Below are positions 1-11,758 of a stretch of DNA of 64,000 nucleotides, piece after piece. Every line of letters begins with the position of its first letter. The first letter of the stretch is position 1. The stretch comes from Rutstroemia sp. NJR-2017a BVV2 (taxonomy: Eukaryota > Ascomycota > Leotiomycetes > Helotiales > Rutstroemiaceae). The notes below the pieces were generated by a model that saw only the letters and a list, made by a program, of their open reading frames with translations, was not told the DNA's origin and made no database searches. The position numbers were made by a program, and so were the translations under genes. Location of the stretch: NCBI GenBank assembly GCA_002946415.1, contig NJPS01000048.1, positions 1,116,001-1,180,000 on the forward strand, read 5' to 3'.

Positions 1-1013
1 GAATCCGTTTGGAGATAGTGGCTATGTTAGGTTGCCTACAACAGAAGGGCCCGGGGCGCCTCTGCCTGCTCGAACTCGCCGTGAAGAAGAGGAAGGATGG
101 TTTGCCCGTGAGTCAACCTACAAACGCTTTCTTTCCCCACACGTTGCACTGTCCCTGCGTCCGCCGCCATCTGGTGCTACGTGCATCTATGATATGTGGT
201 GTGGCTTTAATCTACTCGTATTACTTCAAATAAAAGCTGGAGGCTAACGTTCAAATCCCCATGTTCAGTGAGCAGGTGGGATCGTCTTTTGTTATTCGCT
301 GGGTTTAACCTGGGGGCTCTGGCTTGTTTTGTAATCTGTTTCGCATTATTCCCATACTTGATTGTACTTCCAACCAAGTTTGCCATCCTGTAAGTCTCAG
401 TTCCCTTGTCATCTAAGACCTAACCCCTGCACGCCCTGCCCAATATGAGTCAAGGCATTCCAAACTTCAGCATTTTCGCGTGCATGCAAGTACCCGTCGC
501 GCGAATCTATCCAGCTTCTTGCGTGGCGATCCGTTATGATTCCACTGGGGAGCACATTCGTTATTCCCTAAAAGCTCGCCGGTTTGGATGATTACAGTGG
601 TATGATTCATACCTCAACACCCTCAGGACTAACTTAGAGCGTGTGACAATTAGATGGTCCCTAGGCTCAATATTCTTCCTTGCCTCATGGGCTGCGATGA
701 TGGGCCCGTGGACTTACATGAACCACCTGACATCAACGCCACGCCTCCCATTCACGGCGACATATTTCGGGTCGATCGCGTTAACCTTGTATTTCAGTCT
801 CGGAGTAAGTACATTGCCGAACACTTCTCGACCATTTCACTAATGTCTTCACACCTATAGCTCCATAGCAAAATTTTGACCTTGATATCTGCCATCATCC
901 AGATAGTGTGTTTGACATGGTATCTTGTCAGTTACTTTCCCATGGGGTCAAGTGGACTACGACTTGCTACAAACTTCGGCGCGCAGAGAGCTGCGGCATG
1001 GATAACGGGATGA
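1..1013 (+). CDS. SFT2: SFT2-type Golgi vesicle transport membrane protein, 5'-truncated by window edge
   Basis: SFT2 proteins are small tetraspanning Golgi membrane proteins that assist fusion of endosome-derived vesicles with the late Golgi. The visible exons are 1-107, 269-389, 654-804 and 861-1013. All three introns have GT..AG ends and keep one frame, giving 176 residues to the TGA at 1011-1013. The family signature is clear: an Arg/Glu-rich cytosolic stretch ending in EEEEGWFALSRWDR, then four hydrophobic segments, with PRLPFTATYFGSIALTLYFS between the middle helices and SYFPMGSSGLR before the short C-terminal tail. The N-terminal cytosolic part lies upstream of the window. Recognition rests on recalled family sequence. 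The short open frames at 9-247 and 643-860 are pieces of these exons or their alternative frames. Confidence 0.9.
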
Positions 1014-1860
1014 GCTCGACGAGGTATCCCCATGAAATCTGTACAAATATGCATAGTAGTTCCATCGACGACTTCAAGGCAATGTATCAAATGATATCTA
1101 ATTCTCGGAACATATCCGCAAACGGGGATGTTTCTGTAACGTTCAACTTACCAGCTGCATGATGTTACGAGGACGTGACAAGCTTTAGAGCACTTGTTCA
1201 AATTTTCATTGGCCTGTAGGTATGCAGCCGGATCGCTGTGCATAGAGTGATACAAGATCTTCCGAATGCCTGCAAAGATGATATGAAAACCCCTCCTCCG
1301 CAGTTGTTTATCGATTCTTCGTATCTGAACCGAGGGTTACATTCGTGGGGAGTCGTTTTCGGTCTCGAGATATTGGAGCGCTCCTCACTCCACCTTTGGA
1401 GATGTTTCGTAGGCGGGCAGTATTCATTTGGGGAAGGTCAGAGATCTTGAACACCCCCGGCTGGTCTGCAACGTTTGTTGAACTTGGTGATTGGTAATAA
1501 ACGTTTCGGATCGGCTCGCTCGTTTATTCGGACAGGCCTTGCATCTCCTCTCCAGAGTCCAAACCCATGTACTGCACAGAAAACTGCAGACTTTGGTTGG
1601 CCCTTTGAATGAACCCTCATAGGAGAGAGATGCGATTAGGCAGGTAGGTGGGTTTGGCATTCTCGACGCAGCAAGTACCGTGTGTGCCACTTTGTGCATA
1701 TCGCAGGTGCTGCGCATCCGTTTCTTGCCAGGTATCGACAAAGTTAATAATATATCTCCGTACCGGTAACGTACAGTGAGCGTGCAAACAAGTTATCGTA
1801 CTACAAACTTGTAGGAGAAGTGCCAGCCACACCACACGCAAAGGAAAACAGTGGCGGCAA

Positions 1861-1897
1861 TGTTCATGTTCATGTTCATGTTCATGTTCATGTTCAT
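1861..1897. repeat. Hexanucleotide microsatellite (TGTTCA)n, six copies
   Basis: Six perfect tandem copies of TGTTCA. On the minus strand they would encode alternating His-Glu, but no gene is supported there. Confidence 0.9.
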
Positions 1898-2392
1898 AAA
1901 AGGTGGGACTTTGCTCGGATAGCAGCAAATGCATATCGACATCGATAGAGGGGTAATTTGATGTGGATACCCTATTCGTTCATATCTACCTATCGTGTCT
2001 CTTCATAGCAAAAGATCCCAGTCGAAGATCAGAAACTTTTTCATAACTCTTATGAAGAAGTGCCGTGCCGTGTTGAATATTTATATCTTCATTATTCTAT
2101 AGATGATACCAATAACGACGACCATCAACGGAACAAGTACCCCATTTTTGCATGAACTGCTCGCTCCCACTTTACATATGCAAAAGTAGGGCTGCTCCCA
2201 AACGCAGTGACGCAAAGAATAGCTGCAAGGCAAAGAATGAATGGGTAAGGCAGCTCAGCTCCACTTCGCTATCTGCACCTATCGAAATTGGGAAAGCACC
2301 TAGGCTGAAAAAAATGTATGGGAAGACCCCTCCTTCCGCGGCCTTTTTTGTGCACTGTACAGTTCTGAGTACAGTAAGTACAAGTAGTAAGG

Positions 2393-2432
2393 GCAGGAGG
2401 GCAGGAGGGCAGGAGGGCAGGAGGGCAGGAGG
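2393..2432. repeat. 8-bp minisatellite (GCAGGAGG)x5
   Basis: Five perfect tandem copies of GCAGGAGG, a G-rich purine block with runs of three G at each junction. It follows a cluster of GTACAG/AGTACAGTA motifs at 2354-2386. Confidence 0.9.
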
Positions 2433-4208
2433 GAGACAATATCCAGGATGGGGTTGTAAGATTTTTAAGAATGGTGTTTTGCTGCCCGATGAACCTTCTT
2501 CCGAAAATAGCCCTAATATTCATGTTCTTGAATTGAGTACGTGCCGTACGAGGATGAAGGCTTCTCTCGCTCCAGCTTACCAAGTGCCAATTTACGTACG
2601 CACACACGTCAATATCATACCAAGGAGCAAAATGCATCACGATGAGTGATATTACCAAGGCAACAGGAAAGAGGATCGGTTTGTATGGTGGAACTCGATT
2701 TCGGTGGCTACTATAGGATGTTCCATTCACTCTAAACCGTTGGTAGGATATGCTATATATATGGCGAAGTATTGACACAGTCCTGATACGCCGAGGCCAT
2801 ACAGGAGAGGGACCTCGAGAGGGTGCAAGTACTTTGGAGCTTGCATGCCTCACCCACATGTTTCCAGGTCCTCACGAGAGGGGTAAACGGTTGGGGGAAG
2901 CTGCAAGGCAGTAATAGTAACATAAGAACAGAATAATATGAACAGCAGAGTTCTCGTTTCGTGTAGCCAGCTGTATTCAGGCATTCTTATTACGTTGTCG
3001 TCGAGCAATCCCGCTGAACTAGCAAATTGGACAGGGAGATATATATATCGTGCAGCTCATAGATTGATCGGCCAAGCAGCCTTTTGATAAAAACAATTCA
3101 ACATACTCATAACATCCACCGTATTATGGATGTGCCCGTCGCTTCCAGAGAAATCGCAAACCTTTCCGTGCTGGTTAAATTTGGGCCCCACGATCAGGAG
3201 CTTCCCTAGCAACGGAACTTTTATAGCAGCAGTTTCCGCGAAGCCGCTTCAGCATAATGAAATTCTCAGCCGAGAAAGAAAAAATCCACTAAAAGTCTGA
3301 AATCGAGAAATCTAGCAAAAATATTCATTCGAACTACAACCCTAACCTTTCCCGCCTGTCGAATCTACAACCTCGAATTTTTCCCCTCCCCAATCTTCTT
3401 TCCCCCGCTCCGACTGCTGCATTTCTTTCGCAAAAGGTTCAACCAATCCTTTTCATTCTTCTTTTTTCTTGTTCAGTGCCCCTCCTCTCAAGAGTTGTCG
3501 ATATCTGGGAACAAGAACTCACGGGCCAGAAGGCTTTCGACGGACGGCTCTTGTGGCACATTGGCAAGCACTGGAATTATTCGACCCTGTTGCTGGCTCG
3601 TTTTGAATCTTTCGTTGGCCGAAACATCAAGGGATCTCTATCCACAGCTGGCTTTCTGGAACTTTCGCGGTCTCGAAAGGTACGTCTGGAATCCCACATG
3701 CTTTTACCAATATTCCATTTCTTCTACTGTGCCAGTCCCGCATCTGCGCAATTGCAAATCAGGCAATTCAAACCTAGCTGCATCCCGAAGTCGTATCGAT
3801 TCATGAACTTAGCAAAGCATGTTCGGATCGTCTGGCTAATATTCAACCTGCATTCTAGGCTTCCCTCAGTCATTTGAGCTCACATTCGCGTTGCCGCCAG
3901 CACTACCTGTGTCATCAAACAAACTTCTTGTTCTGTTCTACGCGAGTTATTTTTCTACATCAGGATCAGAACCCGAACCGTCGACGAACGATCCACTGTC
4001 TGCTTCTTCGTATTCTCAAGAGTTTTTCTTGGAGGTCGAATTTCAATTAGTCGCACGACTTTCTTCCCCCGAATCTTTTCGCATAAACACGTCCAACCTA
4101 TACAATCAGAACCTCGGTATTATTCTCAGAGCTCTGTCTACTGGTCTGCCTTGAACAGGCCAAAATTTCCGGATATTGGTACCTGGTCAGCGCATTGGGC
4201 TAAAGGTG

Positions 4209-4234
4209 CGGGGAGGTCAAGCAAAACCTCTCCG
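4209..4234 (+). promoter_or_regulatory. Leader stem-loop 1 upstream of the LARP1-type gene
   Basis: Arms CGGGGAGGT (4209-4217) and ACCTCTCCG (4226-4234) pair over nine positions with one G-U pair and an 8-nt loop. It lies about 135 nt before the ATG. That it folds in the mRNA is inferred. Confidence 0.4.
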
Positions 4235-4241
4235 GACGTCC

Positions 4242-4279
4242 AATACTGAGGGTGAAATTTTCTTCTGTCCTTCAGTATT
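4242..4279 (+). promoter_or_regulatory. Leader stem-loop 2 upstream of the LARP1-type gene
   Basis: Arms AATACTGAGGG (start 4242) and CCTTCAGTATT (to 4279) pair at 10 of 11 positions around a pyrimidine-rich loop. It stands directly after stem-loop 1 and about 90 nt before the ATG. Confidence 0.4.
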
Positions 4280-4368
4280 ACCTTCAAGCATCCTCGAGAA
4301 TCTGCTTGTTAGAATTAGGTCCGCTTATTTGAACGAGCTCGTTTTATTCACAGCCTGTGTGATTAATT

Positions 4369-7300
4369 ATGGCCTCAACAGCATCGAAATCAGAGGGCAC
4401 TCCTACCCCAACCGCATTCTCGTATGCGCAAGCCGCTAAAGGTCGCGCGGCCTCAACTGCAACTTCAGCTATGCAGTCTAGCCAGGCATCTACGTCTGGT
4501 GTAAGCACACCTGCCAAGGAGCCGAATTCACTCACAAATACTCCATCAGCGTCTGTTAATGGAACAGCTGTATCCGAAAATGGCGATAGAGTCACCAATG
4601 GACATTCAGATGCTATTAATAAAGATGACCCACTAGGAGTTGGTATTGATGTAGACACGAAACCGACATCAGAAGTAAACGGTAACTCCATTCCAGTCTC
4701 ACCAAGTGTTGGCACCGCCTCGACTTCTACGATACCTAAGGAGGAAGAGCTTACATTGAATGGGTCCGCAACGGCGCCCGAATCTGTTTGGGAAAAGGGT
4801 TCGCGCAACCAAGGTGACAAGCCGGCTGAGGCTGGTGAAGGAAGGAGGAATAAGAAATCCAAGAAGCAAAAGAATGCTGAGAAGGATGCGGAAAAAGACA
4901 AGGAGCAAGAAAAGGAAGAGGTCAAGCCAGAAGTTCTTGTTCCAGCTCCGCCCCCAGCTGTAAACTTCTGGGAACAACGTAAGGAGGCGCAGGCAGCCAA
5001 GACAAAATCGAGTCCGTCAATGCCTCAGACAGCAAACGCTTTTGGTGAAGCTTCAAGTCCTACCTCAGGCACGAAAGCAACTGATTCGAGGAGAAAAGGG
5101 AAGACTGATGACGAGAAAGTCACAGGAGGTGCAGCCGGCAGCAAGGACGCAGCGGTCCCGAATAAAGGACAAAAGAAGGGCACAGATGGCCTGACCAAGG
5201 GTAAAGACGACTCGACTAAGAGGCCTGCTAGAGGTAGCCGAACCGGTGAGAAGGAGGAAAAGACTGCTGCTAGTCCCCTGCCTCCACCGGTTAACGATTC
5301 CATGGCTTGGCCGACTCCGGAGACGGCACTAGAGGAAGAAAAACGCAAACAACAAGAGAAAGACAAGGCCGAGAAGGAGGAAAAGGAGGAAACCGCTTCG
5401 AACAAACCCAGAACGAAGGAGAAGTGGGTCCCTGTTCCATACACTCCATCCGTCACTTTCAACACCCCATTGCCAGCCAGAGGAGGCCGGGGACGAGGTG
5501 GTGCTCGTGTTGGTCGTGAAGGTAGTGGACGGGGCAATCATGCATCTACCAATGGTGCTACTACTGGCGAGAAGACAAATGGTGCTTCCACAAGGCCAGG
5601 TGATTCTGGCGAGAGTAATGAGAAGCGAGGTCGTGGCGAAAGTGGTGTTAGATCATCCTCTCTTCCACCAAATGCTTCAAAGAGACTCGGAAGTGATGAG
5701 CCGAGCACGCGCGATCCGCGTAAGCCTATGGTAACACCAGGATCTGAGAAAGCACGAAGTAACGTGAACAAGAATGATGCGGTTTCGCCTACGGATGTGA
5801 GACGCACATCTATTGCTACTCACACTGATAGAGATGCTCAGCAGCCTACCAAAGGACAAGGTCAAGGCGCTTTCGAAGGTCAATTGCCAGCCAAGGGCTT
5901 CGGTGATCGTCGAAATGACAACTCGCGGTCCTCTGAGCATTTCAAGGATGGTGGGAAGGAGCCACGTGAGAGAGCCGAAGGTCGTCCAGATCGTGGCCGT
6001 GGTGGTTATCGTGGCAGAGGTTCGCACAACTTCTCAAGTGGTCAACATCCCCATGCGTTTTCAAATGGTCATGGATCTGCCGCGCCTAATGGTTATCAAG
6101 GTCGTCAGAACTCTGGTCCATACAGTCCGCCACCTCAAGGCCCCTTTAACCATGGCTACTCCCAAGTCCCTAACAGAGGCGGACGTGGTAGCTCAAGGTC
6201 CCAGTCTATTCCAAATGCCAACATGTACTCACGAGGGTTTGCAAATGGCAATCAGTCGATGGCACCACTGCAGACCATGTACGATTATGTCCCGGTTCAA
6301 ACAATGAGTGCGATACCATTCAATTATGTTGAGCCTCCGTCCTTGACGGTATTGTCGATGGTAAAGATGCAATTGGAATATTACTTCTCAATTGACAATC
6401 TATGCAAGGACGTTTACTTGAGGAAGCACATGGACTCTCAGGGATTCGTCTTCCTACTTTTCGTTGCCAAATTCAAGAGAATTCAATCACTCACTCAAGA
6501 TATTGAATTGCTGAGATATGCTTGCCAACAATCGAGTGCGATTGAACTCATCAAAGGCGAAGATGGTGTTGACAGGATACGAAGAGTTGACGGCTGGGAG
6601 CAATGGGTCTTGCCAGCGGAGGAGAGGGATGAGTCTATGAAAAACAATTCCGGACCGACTACACTCATTCGAGATAGCCCATTATCACCCAGTCATTTGG
6701 GACAGATGATGATGCCTGGCCAAGAACTGGGTTCACCTGGCTTTGCTCCCAATGGCAATGAGACTGCTTTCAGATACGGAAATGGAGTTGTCCCCCCTCC
6801 AGCGGTAAATGGTAATGGCAACCATTATCCTGCTGAAACTCCATTATCGGCCGCTGTTCCAGACTTTGCTCCAGGTCTCATGCCCTTGAATGGAGCTACT
6901 CTCTCAATGCCTGATCCTTTGGAATCAGAGACAACTTTCACTGATGAAGAGGTCGAGAACCTGAACTTGGTCTTCGCACAGGCTGCTCAAAAATCGAACG
7001 ACTCCAAGCCTCCCAAAGTCCCATACCACACCTCGGCTTCACGTACATTCTCCAACGGATCCATCGACGGCAGATCAATCACGGAAGAACTATACGAAAG
7101 CGAACGTCAAGGACGAGCACAGGTCAATGGTAACCACGCCAACGAAAGGTAGATGCTCAGTCTATTGGTCCAACGGTCTAGTTTACTGACCTATCGCAGT
7201 TCTCCCGAGAACCTTCGACGTTCGAAAAGTCCCTTCTCTCTTGCATCTTCTACCAGCAGTGCACCAACAGTCATGTGGGTCAAGGACCAAAGACGACAAG

Positions 7301-7752
7301 CACCAATTTCCGAATTAAACACATCCGAAAAATATACTACCTTCCGTGAGAGAGCTCTTAGACATAGATCAACATCTCAAATGGGCGAAACACATCCAGA
7401 TATGAAGTTGCTTTATGAGTTCTGGGCCCACTTCTTGTGCAGAAATTTCAACCCAAGCATGTATTACGAGTTCCGCAAATTGGCTCTAGAGGATGGCCTC
7501 AACAAATCTCCAGCTGGCATGGAACAACTCGTTCTTTATTACGATGAAACATTGAACAACAAAAAAAAGACCATTCACGACATCTTGGCTACGCACTACA
7601 TCGATGTTGTTAAAAGTGATGAGTCGCCCGTTCAAAAAGCGGCTTTCACCAGGCTTCGTGCTTCCTGGCGCAATGGTGCTCTTGATATGAAGAGCCGGAA
7701 GAAGATTGATAATTTGATCGATGCTAAGTTGAAGGAACTGCTTGAGCATTGA
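4369..7752 (+). CDS. LARP1-type RNA-binding protein (La motif plus C-terminal DM15-like region)
   Basis: Predicted cytoplasmic mRNA-binding protein related to LARP1 and yeast Sro9/Slf1, which control stability and translation of ribosomal-protein (TOP) mRNAs. There are two exons, 4369-7148 and 7200-7752, with a 51-bp GT..AG intron splitting a Ser codon; the product is 1110 aa. Residues 1-620 are low-complexity: Ser/Thr/Ala-rich, then Lys/Glu-rich stretches, then RGG/GRGGYRGRG motifs around 370-400 and 540-620. A La motif spans about 663-748 (LEYYFSIDNLCKDVYLRKHM, then GFVFLLFVAKFKRIQSL), ending in DGWEQWVLP. The last 120 residues, encoded by exon 2, contain YEFWAHFLCRNFNPSMYYEF and read as the aromatic/basic DM15 region that binds the mRNA cap in LARP1. 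The start is the first ATG of the long frame. Family placement is firm; target mRNAs are inferred. Confidence 0.9.
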
Positions 7753-9877
7753 TTTTCCTAGGTTTCCCTTTTCATCAGTACCGTGTGGTGTACAGTCATG
7801 TCCGGTCATCAACTGTTGAAGCCATACTCTTGGTCTCGCCTCAACAGTTACACTCTCCTTGAATCAGCGTTTACGATATGGCTCTATGTCTTCTGGAATT
7901 GCCTTTATACGGCCTGATGGTTTATGGATTCCCTATTATAACGTCAGTATTCGCTAGTACCACATGTAGCGATACAGATATTATGATCTGGGCAACCTAC
8001 GTTAACTGTATTTACGAGTTTTGATATGTGGTCCCTACGGCGTTTACTGGAGCTATCAGAGGATTTGGAGATCTCTGGGCATCGTTCACACACCTTATAC
8101 TTCACATCTTTCTCTCTTCGGCAGAGTATGAGTGTTGTTATACGATATGGCATGGAATTTTTTTCTTTTTTACCATGTTTTGCTTTAACATGTTCATATT
8201 CTGGCATAGCCACGGCATACCTTTTCCAACACGCAAACACACGCGCACCAAAAGTCCTCTTCGGCAGACAATATTTTGTCCAGTCAGGCGTACTCCTACT
8301 ACTTCTCTGAAAAAATTTGGTTGGTTTTCTTAATGCATGCTCCGAATAATGGTTTACAAAAAATGGCTTCTCCACCTAGTTCGCATGCTTCATTCTTGCA
8401 ATATACACGTTATTTCACGCACGCCTCCGCCACTACAAGACCCTAGGAATTCACATGGTGGTGATGATGGCGCGGTAATTTGGTTGTTGTCGAGGTGTTA
8501 CGTAAGATAGAAAAACACAAAAGTTTTGCTGCACTGTATCATAGGAAAAATTTGACAGTAAAAGCTATCTTATGAATGAGGTCATTCATGTTGTGCTATG
8601 TGCTATGTACGCTTTTCCTGGATGATTTTTATGTAGAGAAGATCATATGAGATGAAGTGAAGAAGAGTGAAGTAAATTAAGATTCGGGTTCCTTGAGATG
8701 GTGGACGAGAGCTCAAAAATGGCAGGTACAGGTCCCGCTCCCGCTCGTTTGACTATGTCCTTCCCACTTTACCATGGACAGCTTCTTAAAGATACATACA
8801 TGTAAGTGAATGAACCTTGAACCTTTTATTGTACCTTATCGACCATCGCTGTCCTTCGACGCGGCTGCCACCTCACGGGTTTTTTCACTTATATCTTCGG
8901 ATGGCAAGTTTTCCTCGTGCCTGAGAAAGTGTTGAATATCCGCCGGCTGGTTCTTGACTGTGAGTCCATCGTCAAGTCTCTTGGGTCTTCGTCCATCGGT
9001 TGGTGCCCTGACTTCTCCTAGTCACTTACTGTTGGTGTGATCACCGTCGTACTTTGGTCCCTCCAAGCAGCTTGGCGAAGATATTTACCGATCTGCATCT
9101 CCAGAGACGACTTCATCTGTCGTCTTCCCACTGTCTCCGCGCTTGATTCTACTCCTCCGCCAAAGCCAGGTTCAGTTGTACTATATCACTTGTTGAGTTC
9201 TTCGGCTCGCAGGGTCATTCTTCTCTCTTTCCTTCAAACAATACTATCGGCTCGATCAACCCGTTTGTCCATTATATACCGAATAATACTTCTTCGTGTC
9301 TCACACTATCGTCATTCTATGTTACCTTTTTACTACATTTTCTCACACGTTCACATATTCACATAGTCACATACTCACACATTTACACAATCACGCTCTC
9401 GGCTTCTAGCTGTTACATAAATGTCATTGAAACCTACCTCTGAGAACGGAGTTTTGACACAGCTCATCAACTACCGCCATCCCCCACGTTCGTGTCAACA
9501 TCTCTGTAGGAACTTTGGCATTCTTCTCATTTAAGTTGTTCTCACTCTAGGTTGTTGGTTAACGTAACTTTCAACGATCCTCTCTATTCTATCTTGACAG
9601 ACCGTCTTCACTTTCACCAGCACACGTTACTTCCAATTTATCTTCAACAGATAAGAGCAGTGAATATTTCAGGTCTGAAAAGGAGTCGCCGATGATAAAG
9701 CGTCATCGGCTTCCTTCTTGGGTTCTCATAGGCTACTGATATCAAGAACATTTCATGAAATGCCAACAAGGTGCTCGCACTCGATCTCAATATAAGATTT
9801 GATATCATTAACCTCCTCTTCTATTCTTTCTGCCAACAAAAATTATTCATCTCAACACACAACGATACATTTCAACC
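7753..9877. other. Intergenic region, 3' flank and pyrimidine-rich promoter
   Basis: No gene seen on either strand; frames up to 143 aa lack domain or codon support. From about 9180 the plus strand is C/T-rich and includes an imperfect TCACATA-type microrepeat at 9342-9394, typical of a fungal promoter and leader region for the methyltransferase gene. Confidence 0.5.
9688..9710 (+). promoter_or_regulatory. Perfect 8-bp stem-loop in leader of methyltransferase gene
   Basis: GCCGATGA and TCATCGGC are perfect inverted arms around a 7-nt loop, flanked by AAGGAG and TTCCTT, which could extend the stem imperfectly. It lies about 170 nt before the ATG at 9878. Confidence 0.35.
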
Positions 9878-11758
9878 ATGGAGTCCCCCCATTTACCCTT
9901 ACCAAGCGCTGCTTCGTTCGCGGAGGAATTCCACTTCGATGATCTCAAAACAGGTAAGTTAAAGATCGAGAGCATTGACGATCTAGCCATCGCATTATTT
10001 GGAGAGGATCTAGACAGATTGGCGAGCAGAATGCAGGTCCACGATGACCCTATGGGAAAGCCTGTTACGAGAGCTACTCAATTGATCAAGATTTATTTGA
10101 TTAAACTGGATCCGGAGTGTGCAAGATGCGTGGAGTATAGGAGCAGAGTAAGTCATCCTTTCCGAGAATGTCCCATGCCATCTGTACTTTTCCCTATTAA
10201 CAGCAGCACTGACAATTACTTGCACTAGGGTTGGAATGAGAATCGAGAAGAGGGAGATGCATTCTTCAAAAGACAGCGAGAACGGGCAGATACAGCCTCG
10301 GGCAGAGACGAAAATCACTTTTACAAAATGATGTTAGATATCGGCGAGGAGATGAATAGTGTCTGCCACCTATATGACTTACCCGATCCGAACGACCAGG
10401 AGATTAACATTCTCGACATATGCATGGCTCCAGGAGGCTATACTGCTGTTGCGCTCAGACACATGCCAGATGCCCACGCTTATGGTATCACCCTGCCTAT
10501 CGAATTGGGTGGGCATGCCGTTGTCCTTGACAAACATCTCCTCAAGTCTCTCAGGTACGGCGATGTTACCATGTTTAAGGAGTACTGTCCTGCAGACAAA
10601 TCCATACCAAAGCAACACCCTGATTACAAGAAATTCTCCCCGTTCCGTCTCTTCACCTCAATCCGTTTCAACTTCGTCTTCTGCGATGGAGCGGTGCTTC
10701 GAACCCATCAACGCGGAGAAAACCGCCCACAGGAAAAGGAAACGATTCGTCTGCAGGCCTCCCAGTTGATTCTCGCTATGCAGCGAATTCAGACAGGCGG
10801 AAGCCTCGTTATGTTACTGCATAAAGTGGATACTTGGCACTCGGCAATTCTATTGTATACGTTCTCAAAGTTCTCTAATGTCACAGTTTTCAAGCCGCAG
10901 AAATGGCACAGTACTAGAAGCTCGTTCTACTTGGTTGCACAACATGTAAACCCTCAGCATGCGGATGCACTCAAGGCGGTGGAGGAATGGAAGCAAGACT
11001 GGGTAATTTATGATTACCCTTGAACTACTTGGGATTTCTTTCTTTCGCATCTGGAATTACTAACAAGTTCATAGTGGCGCGCGACGTTCGCTGGGGAAGA
11101 CGGCCTTGGTCTACCAAGACCCGAACCAACAGATCAACTCGTCCAAGAAGTCATTGTCAACTTCGGCCCAACACTCACCAGACTTGGTCATTTGGCATGG
11201 AAGATCCAAGCAGATGCACTTAGTCGCACTGATTATGCCGGATCAGGGAGTGGAGAAAGACGCAGCATCAGCAACAGTGCTCTCATGCCCCGCAATCTTC
11301 CCTCCTTGGTAGTGAACCAAGAGTGCAAAGTCACGGTTAGCAGCAGAGTAAGCAATTTGACCGATGTTCTCAACAGTGTGACGATCTCGGCCGGACGAAG
11401 AAAGGACGAGCAGCCGAAGAAGGGTAAGGAGATTTCTCATACTGTGGCGCAGGTGGACGAGAATCTGAGATGAGGGAACTTCTGCTAAACGTTGCTATTG
11501 TGTTGTGCTCTAGTGGGTAAATTTAAGCAGTGTGTGGCAAGGCCATGGAAGGCGGTTGATAAGTGGTGGAATGAACCTGGACATGATGGAAAGATGGATC
11601 ATTTGATGCTGAGAGCGGATGTTGACGAGCCTGAACTCTGGGCAATGTGGGATGGAAGAACGGTTATCGGAGAATTGGAGAAGAGGGAGGCGGAAAGGAG
11701 GGAAGAGGAGAAGAGTGGTATTGTTAAAAGGATCGGGAGTAGACTTTCGAGGAGATAA
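9878..11758 (+). CDS. FtsJ-like (RrmJ-type) SAM-dependent methyltransferase
   Basis: Predicted Rossmann-fold methyltransferase of the FtsJ/RrmJ superfamily, whose members 2'-O-methylate RNA; the substrate here is unknown. There are four exons, 9878-10147, 10229-11002, 11075-11423 and 11514-11758, all with GT..AG introns and continuous frame, giving 545 aa. The SAM-binding motif I is DICMAPGGYTAVAL (from residue 153). A putative catalytic Asp is D243 in NFVFCDGA, and a putative catalytic Lys is K289 in MLLHKVDTW. Where canonical enzymes have SSE for the fourth K-D-K-E residue, this protein reads RSSFYLVA (F323). About 150 residues after the core are charged and not recognisable, and the tail is Glu/Arg-rich. 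Because of the missing Glu, activity is not assured. Confidence 0.8.

Larger units (their letters stand above)
1014..3475. other. Intergenic region, no convincing gene
   Basis: Only short open frames on both strands, with no recognisable domain or consistent splicing. The stretch contains the SFT2 3' flank, two microsatellites (listed separately), and TATATATATGG-like AT runs near 2751-2763. From about 3330 the plus strand becomes pyrimidine-rich, typical of sequence just upstream of a fungal transcription start. Confidence 0.6.
3476..4368 (+). other. Probable transcribed leader (5' UTR) of the LARP1-type gene
   Basis: Sequence before the ATG at 4369 begins after a long CT-rich tract (about 3340-3475) and contains a plausible leader intron, 3680-3858, with donor GGTACGT and acceptor TTCTAG. 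No conserved protein can be read in any frame. Two stem-loops close to the ATG are listed separately. Transcription of the segment is inferred from composition and splice-like signals. Confidence 0.4.

Noticed and set aside
240..268. tRNA-like B-box resemblance (GTTCAAATCCCC)
   Set aside because: It lies inside an SFT2 intron and no A box, acceptor stem or cloverleaf can be folded around it.
2152..2859. Overlapping 165-aa plus and 196-aa minus frames
   Set aside because: Both run through the GCAGGAGG minisatellite and show no conserved segment.
5025..5537. 170-residue minus-strand frame inside the LARP1-type gene
   Set aside because: Ser/Phe/Pro-rich shadow of Lys/Glu-rich coding sequence on the plus strand.
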